Part shown: positions 1-4,836 of the stretch, piece after piece
Layout of the letters: the number at the start of each line of letters is the position of its first letter
Numbering within the stretch: the first letter of the stretch is position 1
NCBI GenBank assembly: GCA_048498155.1
Contig: JBEHYN010000074.1
Location: 1-6,113, forward strand
DNA length: 6,113 nt
Reading direction: 5' to 3'
From: BOG-938 sp048498155
GTDB lineage: Bacteria > Pseudomonadota > Alphaproteobacteria > Caulobacterales > Caulobacteraceae
The notes under the pieces: generated by a model
The model's database searches: none
What the model was told of the DNA's origin: nothing
What the model saw: only the letters and a program-made list of their open reading frames with translations
Position numbers and translations under genes: made by a program

Positions 1-939
1 GGCCGAAGCGGTCTGGGTCTGCTCTTCGCGATAGGCCGTATAGGTTTCGGTGATGATGATCTTGATGATCTTCACCCCGGCCCCGAAGCGACGCAGCAGT
101 GAGCGTTCATTGCAGTCCCTGGCCGGCTTTTGCGGCAGGCATTGGAGTTTGCCTTGAGGCTGATCGTCGACCTTATTCAGCACCAGGGCCTCGCCCTTGG
201 CGCAGGTTACGGTCTGCCCCCGACTGAAATCGACCTTGCCTAGGTACTCGGCCATCGTCCACTGCATGCGGGCGCCGGCGATGCAGCGATAGATTTCGCC
301 TAAGTAGGCGTCCGGCAACTCCCGATCCGGTGTAACTTGCGAAGCCGGGTGAGGCACGTCCTTGTCGTCCAGACACACCGCCTGAATCACCACGATGCGA
401 ACCTTGGTGCGCGTAGCCTGATACGAGGCGCGTTCCAGACGCTGACCGGAATCGACGTTGAGCGCCGGGATCATGCCGATGCTGCCGCTGCTCTCGAACC
501 AGGCTGAGCCCCCGCCCCCGCCACCGACCATGACCGTGCCGGAACCTGTGCCCAGGCCCGACCCGATGCCGGAGCCGGATCCAGAACCGCTGCCTATGCC
601 CGAACCGGAACCAGAGCCGGACCCCGAGCCCGTCCCGGTTCCCGTCCCAACGCCTGTTCCCGAGGCCGAGGCCGATACCGAGACGACCGCGCTGGCGCTG
701 GCGTTCACGATCACCGAGGGCGCGACATAGACGTTCACCCCCGGCACGATGATGTTGTTACCCCCTGAGCCGCAGCAGGGTTGGTTCGGCGGCGGCGGCG
801 GCGTGGGCTGACGACAGCATTGCGGCGGCGGGCGCGGAGCGCAGTTGCAGCCGCCGGCCAGGGCCGAGATCGGCGCGCTGGAGGCGAGCAGCAGCAGACC
901 GGCCGCCATGGTCCAAAGACACAGCAAACGCCTGTTCAT
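1..939 (-). CDS. Exported Gly/Ser-repeat, Cys-containing protein, function unknown (3' end outside window)
   Basis: The frame is open from an ATG at 939 to the left edge: 313 codons, with no stop reached. Residues 1-28 form a signal peptide (Arg-Arg start, Leu/Ala core around GLLLLASSAP, likely cut after ALA). The mature part starts with a Cys/Pro-rich stretch holding C31, C33, the pairs C41-C42 and C55-C56, and runs of proline. Residues 93-133 alternate Gly with Ser, Thr or occasionally Ile/Leu/Val, then comes a six-Gly run at 139-144. A non-repetitive domain follows from about 160, with motifs GEIYRCIAGARMQ (214-226) and ARDCNERSLLRRFGAGVKI (273-291) and cysteines at 189, 219, 246, 267 and 276. 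GGAGG lies about 10 nt upstream of the ATG. The even cysteine-rich make-up suggests disulfides in the periplasm or outside the cell (inference). I do not recognise a characterised family; the C-terminal part resembles conserved hypothetical proteins of Caulobacterales (recollection, not searched). Confidence 0.85.
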   Translation of the reverse strand, partial: MNRRLLCLWTMAAGLLLLASSAPISALAGGCNCAPRPPPQCCRQPTPPPPPNQPCCGSGGNNIIVPGVNVYVAPSVIVNASASAVVSVSASASGTGVGTGTGTGSGSGSGSGSGIGSGSGSGSGIGSGLGTGSGTVMVGGGGGGSAWFESSGSIGMIPALNVDSGQRLERASYQATRTKVRIVVIQAVCLDDKDVPHPASQVTPDRELPDAYLGEIYRCIAGARMQWTMAEYLGKVDFSRGQTVTCAKGEALVLNKVDDQPQGKLQCLPQKPARDCNERSLLRRFGAGVKIIKIIITETYTAYREEQTQTASA

Positions 940-1009
940 GATGGCCCCGCCTCCACGGTCGCCCAAAGCCTGCCGGTCCCCCGGACGGGACACGGCCCCT
1001 GGCCCGATT

Positions 1010-1023
1010 CTTCCCTGGGGAAG
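1010..1023. promoter_or_regulatory. Perfect 6-bp inverted repeat (CTTCCC-TG-GGGAAG) between divergent genes
   Basis: CTTCCC and GGGAAG are exact reverse complements separated by TG, 17 bp before the PAS-gene ATG. The first base overlaps a GANTC site (GATTC, 1006-1010). The 2-bp spacer is too short for an RNA hairpin, so a dimeric protein operator is the more natural reading. It could also be chance. No clear -35/-10 pair was identified in the 101-bp spacer. Confidence 0.3.
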
Positions 1024-1040
1024 GGAAAAGGCAGGCCGGA

Positions 1041-1604
1041 ATGTCCCATTCCAACACACAACGATTGACAGACTATTGGCGCCGGCGGCGCGGAGTGGGC
1101 CTTGCGCCCCTGCGCAGCAACGTTGATCCATGCGAATTCGCCGACCTTCTGCCTCAGGTTTTCATCCTGGGCCGCACGGCCCCGGGGCGTTTTGCCTTCC
1201 GTCTGGGCGGCGGTCTGCTGGAAGATCTGCATGGCCGGGACCTGCGCCGCGCAGACTTCATTTCCCTGTGGGAGGGCGCACAGCGCCTCGGCCTACAGTC
1301 GGCGATGGAAAATGCGTTGCGCCGCGGACAAGCGATTGTCGTGGAAACTGAAGGGTTTACCGCTGGCGGACAGAGCGCCCAGTTGGAAATATTGCTGGCG
1401 CCGATGATTTCAAATACCGGTCAGGTCGACCGGTTCCTGGGCCTCTATCAACCGGTCAGTCCGCTGCAACGCCTCATTGGCCGCCCGTTCGAGCGACTGT
1501 CCGTGCGCCAAGTGCTGACCTTAGCCCCGGGCCACGTCGGCCTGCAGACTCATGCTTTACCGCAACTGCGCTTGGCCGCCGTCGACGGACGGCGAATCGC
1601 CTGA
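1041..1604 (+). CDS. PAS_5 (DUF1457) single-domain protein
   Basis: 187 residues. The start has the typical PAS_5 layout: a short N-terminal helix with DYW (residues 11-13), then DLLPQVFILG (35-44), a beta strand with FAFRLGGGLLEDLHGRDL, the helical segment, and the strand pair around QLEILLAPM and DRFLGLYQPVSPL. No histidine kinase, GGDEF or DNA-binding domain is attached, so it is probably a soluble adaptor or sensor that acts through a partner. In Caulobacter the single-PAS protein MopJ of this general kind modulates cell-cycle phosphosignalling; orthology is not claimed here. The ATG at 1041 has a weak AAAAGG about 9 nt upstream. The gene is divergent from the exported Gly/Ser protein and convergent with the carbonic anhydrase gene. 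Any ligand is unknown. Confidence 0.88.
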   Translation: MSHSNTQRLTDYWRRRRGVGLAPLRSNVDPCEFADLLPQVFILGRTAPGRFAFRLGGGLLEDLHGRDLRRADFISLWEGAQRLGLQSAMENALRRGQAIVVETEGFTAGGQSAQLEILLAPMISNTGQVDRFLGLYQPVSPLQRLIGRPFERLSVRQVLTLAPGHVGLQTHALPQLRLAAVDGRRIA

Positions 1605-1642
1605 ACCCGAATCAATCGGCGTCTTAAAACTGATTCGCGCTA

Positions 1643-2173
1643 TTAAGCGGACGGACGAAAGCTCGCCGCATAACGCTTCCAGTTGGCGACGTACCGCCTG
1701 GCCGATTCGGCCAAGCTGTCGATTTCGTCCTCGCTTAAGGCCCGCGCGACCCGGCCTGGAGCGCCGACCACCAGACTTCCGTCCGGAATCTCCTTGCCTT
1801 CCGTGATCAGGGCGCGGGCGCCGATGAGGCAATTTCGCCCGATCTTGGCCCCGTTGAGCACAACCGCGCCAATGCCGATTAGACTGTTTGACCCGATCTG
1901 GCAGCCGTGCAGCATAGCCATGTGACCCACGGTCACGTCGGCGCCTATCGATAAAGGATAGCCCGGATCGGCGTGCAACACTGAACCGTCCTGGATGTTG
2001 GTGTTCTCGCCTATGACAATGTCTTCCACATCGCCGCGCACAACGGCGCTGAACCATATGCTGACGTTTTTGTTGAGCTTTACACGCCCAATCACGCTTG
2101 CGCTGGGTGCAATCCAGTATTCATCCGAACCCGGTAAATCGGGCGCTCGTCCTTCAAGCTCGAAAACATTCAT
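1643..2173 (-). CDS. Gamma-class carbonic anhydrase-like hexapeptide-repeat protein
   Basis: 176 residues from the chosen ATG at 2173. The protein is a left-handed beta-helix of [LIV]-G-x4 hexapeptides (for example VIGRVKL, IVIGENT, LSIGADV, QIGSNSL, KIGRNCL) with a C-terminal helix (ARALSEDEIDSL and onward). All gamma-CA active-site signatures are present: RGD (46-48), NIQD (59-62) and the three zinc histidines H67 (VLH), H84 (GH) and H89 (LHG). The family forms trimers, with the zinc held between subunits; members catalyse CO2/bicarbonate interconversion or are inactive relatives such as YrdA/PaaY. An in-frame GTG at 2224 would add 17 residues. I prefer the ATG because MNVFELEGRAP matches the usual family start, but neither has a strong ribosome-binding site. 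It converges on the PAS gene and diverges from phoH. Confidence 0.92.
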   Translation of the reverse strand: MNVFELEGRAPDLPGSDEYWIAPSASVIGRVKLNKNVSIWFSAVVRGDVEDIVIGENTNIQDGSVLHADPGYPLSIGADVTVGHMAMLHGCQIGSNSLIGIGAVVLNGAKIGRNCLIGARALITEGKEIPDGSLVVGAPGRVARALSEDEIDSLAESARRYVANWKRYAASFRPSA

Positions 2174-2205
2174 TTGCTGCGGCCGTATTGTGACATTTCT
2201 GTGGT

Positions 2206-2234
2206 TTAACCATTCGGAAAGCACGTTAGCATAG
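2206..2234 (+). promoter_or_regulatory. Candidate promoter for phoH leader with CtrA-like half-site
   Basis: TTAACCAT (2206-2213) matches the half-site described for the alphaproteobacterial cell-cycle regulator CtrA. GCATAG (2229-2234) lies 17 bp after TTAACC and could serve as a -10 element, with a start of transcription near 2241. CtrA sites overlapping the -35 are typical of activated promoters in Caulobacter (established). A GANTC site (2247-2251) follows. The -35 and -10 are both poor sigma-70 matches, so the assignment is tentative. Confidence 0.3.
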
Positions 2235-2262
2235 CTTAGTTGAGACGATTCGAGAGGACTGG

Positions 2263-2436
2263 ATGACCGTTAGGTTCTTCAGCGCACGCGGGGCAAGCCC
2301 GCCGGACCGGCCGCCGCCAAGCGCCGCCGAGCTCGGTCCTGCAGCAGCAGCCTGTTCCTCTTCCATCCGAGTTTTGTCCCAGGGCGAGCCATTGCGGTCT
2401 CGCCCTTTTTTCTTGTCCCAACGGAGGCCCATATGA
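2263..2436 (+). CDS. Possible 57-codon leader ORF overlapping the phoH start
   Basis: ATG at 2263 is preceded by GAGAGGA (2252-2258), a good ribosome-binding site 4-5 nt away. The frame stays open for 57 codons and ends at TGA 2434-2436, overlapping the phoH ATG (2433-2435) as ATGA, the usual arrangement for translational coupling. The product would be rich in Pro, Ser, Ala and Arg, with no recognisable domain or signal peptide. GC at third positions is much lower than in the neighbouring genes, and the frame runs through a terminator hairpin (2381-2411). Both facts argue that it may be a regulatory leader or not a gene at all. No homologue is known to me. Confidence 0.3.
   Translation: MTVRFFSARGASPPDRPPPSAAELGPAAAACSSSIRVLSQGEPLRSRPFFLSQRRPI
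2381..2411 (+). terminator. Intrinsic terminator in the phoH 5' leader
   Basis: AGGGCGAG (2381-2388) pairs with CTCGCCCT (2399-2406) in an 8-bp stem that can extend by two C-G pairs inside the loop. The stem runs straight into six T residues (2406-2411). It ends 11 nt before the GGAGG of phoH. It therefore either attenuates phoH or ends a short leader RNA of about 170 nt starting near 2241. No upstream plus-strand gene needs it, because the neighbour at 1643-2173 is transcribed away. Confidence 0.7.
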
Positions 2437-3200
2437 CCAAGCGTGCCCTGAAGCGACTGGTGCGTGAAGGCGAGTTCAATCCGGCGCAGTTCGAGGAAGA
2501 CAGCAAAATCCGCCGTCTGCCCATCGACCGCAATTGGTCTCCCCTGAGCTCGAGCAACGAAGATGGGCGCGAACAAGGGTATCTCAAAACGATCAAAGCC
2601 AAATCCGAGGGCCAGACCGAACTGATCAAGGCCATCGATGACCGCAATCTGGTCATGGCCCTGGGCCCGGCGGGCACCGGAAAGACCTATCTGGCCATCG
2701 CCAAGGCGGTAGAGTCGCTGGAAGCCGGCAAGGTGGGGCGCATCGTCCTGTCCCGACCAGCAGTCGAAGCCGGCGAATCCATCGGCTTTCTGCCGGGCGA
2801 GATGGAAGACAAGCTGGCGCCCTATCTGCGCCCACTCTACGACGCCCTGTCAGACCGGCTGTCGATGAAGCGGGTGCGCGCCCTGATGGCGGAAGGCGCC
2901 ATCGAAATCGCCCCGGTGGGCTTCATGCGCGGACGCACTTTGAATAACGCCTTCGTGGTGATCGACGAGGCGCAGAACTGCACCTATGTCCAACTCAAGA
3001 TGCTGCTGACCCGCTTGGGCTGGCATTCCACCATGGTCATCACGGGCGATCCAAACCAATCGGACCTGCTGCCTGGCGTCTCGGGCCTCGGCGACGTGGC
3101 TGATCGGCTGGAAAACGTGGCAGGCATATCCGTGGTGCGCCTGCGCGACATGGACATCGTGCGCCACCCTCTGGTGGCGAGCATGCTGGGGGTGCTGTAG
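2433..3200 (+). CDS. PhoH-like P-loop ATPase
   Basis: 255 residues. Family features in order: SEGQTELIKAI (58-68, adenine-binding Q), Walker A GPAGTGKT (78-85), the conserved LSRPAVEAGESIGFLPG (106-122), DKLAPYLRPLYDAL (126-139), GFMRGRTL (163-170), Walker B VVIDEAQN (175-182), the sensor segment TGDPNQSDL (204-212) and the C-terminal IVRHPLV. The ATPase core is complete. It is shorter than the usual YbeZ-type PhoH (about 320-350 residues), lacking most of that protein's N-terminal region. It is not beside ybeY or miaB, where the main phoH of alphaproteobacteria normally sits, so it is probably the second paralogue. PhoH proteins are linked to RNA metabolism and ribosome maturation; the substrate of this branch is unknown. 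GGAGG lies 5 nt before the ATG. A leader with a terminator precedes it. Confidence 0.93.
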   Translation: MTKRALKRLVREGEFNPAQFEEDSKIRRLPIDRNWSPLSSSNEDGREQGYLKTIKAKSEGQTELIKAIDDRNLVMALGPAGTGKTYLAIAKAVESLEAGKVGRIVLSRPAVEAGESIGFLPGEMEDKLAPYLRPLYDALSDRLSMKRVRALMAEGAIEIAPVGFMRGRTLNNAFVVIDEAQNCTYVQLKMLLTRLGWHSTMVITGDPNQSDLLPGVSGLGDVADRLENVAGISVVRLRDMDIVRHPLVASMLGVL

Positions 3201-3225
3201 GCGGCGCCGCAAGTTTGAAAAAGTC

Positions 3226-3334
3226 CGTCATCCCACGGCCGCCCGACGGGCGGACCGGGGGACCCAAGCGAGTTTGCAATTTAAATCGTTGCTTGGGTCC
3301 CCCGGATCGGCTTTCAGCCGACCGTGGGATGACG
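3226..3334. repeat. 109-bp cloverleaf palindromic element (REP/BIME-like)
   Basis: Four exact inverted repeats nest to form a four-way junction. The outer stem is CGTCATCCCACGG (3226-3238) with CCGTGGGATGACG (3322-3334), 13 bp. The left hairpin is CCGCCC-GAC-GGGCGG (3239-3253). The inner stem is CCGGGGGACCCAAGC (3255-3269) with GCTTGGGTCCCCCGG (3291-3305), 15 bp, closing a 21-nt loop that includes ATTTAAAT. The right hairpin is TCGGCT-TTC-AGCCGA (3307-3321). Only A3254 and A3306 are unpaired at the junction. The GTCATCCC edge resembles the short dispersed intergenic repeats common in Caulobacterales and Sphingomonadales. It sits between the convergent phoH and DUF3126 genes, where it could also end transcription from both sides, although no T-run follows. 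Confidence 0.85.
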
Positions 3335-3396
3335 ATATGAGGTGGTCTTCGTAGGCCTAGAGGATCTGATGAAGGGCCCAGTGAACGCCGATCAGC

Positions 3397-3603
3397 CTAG
3401 TCCAGATCCTCGCTGAGGATGGCCATCTCGAACAGGAATGAACCGTCCTCGTCCTCGTCCTCATAGACCACGCCGATGAACTCCTCGCCGATATAGACCT
3501 CGGCGGAGTCCTTCTGCTTGGGGCGGGGCTTCAGCGAGATGGCGTCGTTGCCAAAGGTTCGCTTCAGGTGGGTCTCGATGCGTTTAGTGTCGGTATCTTT
3601 CAC
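3397..3603 (-). CDS. DUF3126 family protein
   Basis: 68 residues, matching the usual size of this small alphaproteobacterial family (PF11324). A basic N-terminal half (KRIETHLKRTFG, SLKPRPKQKDSAEVYIG) is followed by a strand (EEFIGVVYEDEDEDG) and a hydrophobic end (SFLFEMAILSEDLD). There is no signal peptide or membrane segment. Function is unknown; the protein is frequently encoded just downstream of cysE in alphaproteobacteria (recollection), as here. The start is GTG at 3601-3603, with AAGGA about 9 nt upstream. The 213-bp gap to cysE holds two strong hairpins, so cotranscription is possible but not certain. Confidence 0.88.
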   Translation of the reverse strand: MKDTDTKRIETHLKRTFGNDAISLKPRPKQKDSAEVYIGEEFIGVVYEDEDEDGSFLFEMAILSEDLD

Positions 3604-3646
3604 GAGATCCGTCCTTCAGAGGGGCTGGTTACAGAGTCGTGCGCCG

Positions 3647-3695
3647 AGAGCAAGATGACATAAGGCGGAATCGCCTCATGTCTGAATCTTGCTCT
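3647..3695. repeat. Long hairpin, unit 1 of a paired AGAGC...GCTCT element
   Basis: AGAGCAAGAT (3647-3656) pairs with ATCTTGCTCT (3686-3695). GACAT (3657-3661) pairs with ATGTC (3678-3682), and AGGCG-GAAT-CGCCT (3663-3676) forms the tip. The only 3-nt bulge is TGA (3683-3685) on the 3' side. The AGAGC(A)...GCTCTA edges resemble palindromic repeats widespread in Rhizobiales and relatives (recollection). It lies between cysE and DUF3126. Confidence 0.8.
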
Positions 3696-3708
3696 AAATT
3701 CAGAATGT

Positions 3709-3749
3709 AGAGCCGGATTCAGAGTTCGCAAGCGAACTCATCCGGCTCT
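3709..3749. repeat. Long hairpin, unit 2, oriented opposite to unit 1
   Basis: AGAGCCGGAT (3709-3718) pairs with ATCCGGCTCT (3740-3749), and GAGTTCGC (3722-3729) pairs with GCGAACTC (3732-3739) around an AA tip. The 3-nt bulge TCA (3719-3721) is on the 5' side, so read on the other strand it becomes TGA in the same place as in unit 1. The two units are therefore inverted copies of one design, 13 bp apart. Confidence 0.8.
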
Positions 3750-3771
3750 AGGCGCCGGGGGCGGACCCTAA

Positions 3772-3784
3772 AGGCTTTCAGCCT
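3772..3784 (-). terminator. Weak hairpin downstream of cysE
   Basis: Read on the minus strand, AGGCT-GAA-AGCCT forms a 5-bp stem followed by a short TT(T) run, 33 nt after the cysE stop. It is too short to be an efficient terminator by itself. The hairpin pair further downstream may do more. Confidence 0.3.
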
Positions 3785-3816
3785 GTGCGCAATGGGGATT
3801 GGCCGCTTGATCGACG

Positions 3817-4647
3817 TCAGATGACGTAGTCGTAGACCACGTCGGCCAGGGTGTGATCCATGGTCCGCGCCGGCTCTTCGCAGGTTGGGCAGTTGACCAG
3901 ACGGGCGGGAACCCCCGCCGCCGTGCAATGCGCGGGCACGGGCTTGAGCACCACAGAACCAGAGGCGACCTTGGCGTATTCGCCGATCGTGATATTGCCC
4001 AACACCTTGGCCCCGGCGCCCAGCAGCACGCCCTTGCCGATCTTGGGGTGGCGGTCGCCGCGCTCGGCCCCCGTGCCGCCCAGGGTCACCCCGTGCAGCA
4101 TGGAGACGTCATCGCCCACCACGGCGGTCTCGCCGATGACGATGCCCGTGCCGTGGTCGAGGAATATGCCCACGCCGATCTTGGCCGCCGGATGGATGTC
4201 CACCTGGAAGATTTCCGACATGCGGCTTTGCAGATAGAGCGCCAGAGTCTGCCGGCCATTGCGCCACAGCCAGTGGGCCACGCGATAGGTTTGCAGCGCT
4301 TGGAAGCCTTTAAAGAATAGGAAGGGCTGCACATAGCTCTTGCAGGCCGGATCGCGCTCGAACACGGCCTTGAGGTCCGCTTCGGCCTGGCGCACCAGGT
4401 CCGGCTCGTCGGCGAAAGCGCCGTCGCAGAATTCGCGCGCGCTCATAGCGCTCAGCTCATGGTCGTTCAGCTTGCGCGCCAGTTGATAGGACAGGGCATC
4501 GCCCAGGCTCTCGTGCGACAGCACCACGGCATTGAGCAGGGACGCCAGGGTCGGCTCGGCGCTGGCCGCTTCTTGCGCCTGGGCGCGCAGAGCCGCCCAC
4601 ACGGGGGGAGCCATAGCCTGCTCGACCAGTTCCAGACGTCTGCTCAT
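3817..4647 (-). CDS. cysE: Serine O-acetyltransferase
   Basis: 276 residues, full length for the CysE family. It transfers acetyl from acetyl-CoA to L-serine, giving O-acetylserine, the precursor of cysteine, in the cytoplasm. An N-terminal helical SATase domain (about 13-140, with LSHESLGDALSYQLARKL and VQPFLFFKGFQALQTYRVAHWLW) precedes a left-handed beta-helix acyltransferase domain. Key residues are present: D150 and H152 (VDIHPAAKIG), D164-H165 (LDHGTGIVIGET), H185 (LHGVTLGGTG) and R199-H200 (RHPKIG). The chain ends in DYVI; the C-terminal Ile is the residue known to insert into O-acetylserine sulfhydrylase to form cysteine synthase. The start at 4647 has GGGAG about 8 nt upstream. DUF3126 follows on the same strand, and the nitroreductase gene is divergent. 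Confidence 0.97.
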   Translation of the reverse strand: MSRRLELVEQAMAPPVWAALRAQAQEAASAEPTLASLLNAVVLSHESLGDALSYQLARKLNDHELSAMSAREFCDGAFADEPDLVRQAEADLKAVFERDPACKSYVQPFLFFKGFQALQTYRVAHWLWRNGRQTLALYLQSRMSEIFQVDIHPAAKIGVGIFLDHGTGIVIGETAVVGDDVSMLHGVTLGGTGAERGDRHPKIGKGVLLGAGAKVLGNITIGEYAKVASGSVVLKPVPAHCTAAGVPARLVNCPTCEEPARTMDHTLADVVYDYVI

Positions 4648-4707
4648 CGGTCGGCTCCCATAGCCCCGCGCCCCGAAAGACGCGCCCCTTTAACACATTT
4701 CCGGCCA

Positions 4708-4797
4708 ATAGGCTGCGGCGACGTTATTAGCATATGGGGGACGGCGCACCGCTTGCCAGTCCCACCCGGCCTTTAATCCCCGGGCGGCGCAGCCTAT
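4708..4797. promoter_or_regulatory. 10-bp inverted repeat spanning the cysE/nitroreductase divergent promoter region
   Basis: ATAGGCTGCG (4708-4717) and CGCAGCCTAT (4788-4797) are exact reverse complements 70 bp apart, within the 189-bp spacer between two divergent genes. They could be paired operator sites or a chance match. I found no convincing -35/-10 pair for either gene. Confidence 0.3.
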
Positions 4798-4836
4798 AGC
4801 TGGCGCCCTTAACAGCCCGTCAAACGAGGTGCGTCC

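Noticed and set aside
458..730. Plus-strand 90-codon ORF encoding a Pro-Glu/Pro-Asp repeat
   Set aside because: It is the antisense shadow of the minus-strand Gly-Ser/Thr repeat. The minus frame has a signal peptide, a ribosome-binding site and a conserved-looking domain on either side.
1557..2057. 166-codon minus-strand ORF overlapping the carbonic anhydrase gene
   Set aside because: It is another frame of the same strand as the gamma-CA gene, whose product has all the zinc-site motifs; the shadow is Arg-rich with no domain.
2241..2411. 6S RNA or SRP RNA in the phoH leader
   Set aside because: Neither strand shows the conserved SRP core (GGTCCGGAAGGAAGCAGC-like) or a 6S-like long closing stem. 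Only a leader or unknown small RNA can be supported.
2226..2576. Minus-strand ORF over the phoH leader and 5' end
   Set aside because: It is antisense to a well-supported phoH, with no ribosome-binding site and a composition typical of a shadow frame.
3853..4320. 155-codon plus-strand ORF inside cysE
   Set aside because: His/Arg-rich antisense shadow of a full-length cysE with intact catalytic residues.
4740..4836. Sigma-70 promoter for the nitroreductase gene (TTGCCA with TTTAAT)
   Set aside because: The spacing between these hexamers is only about 13 bp, too short for a working promoter.
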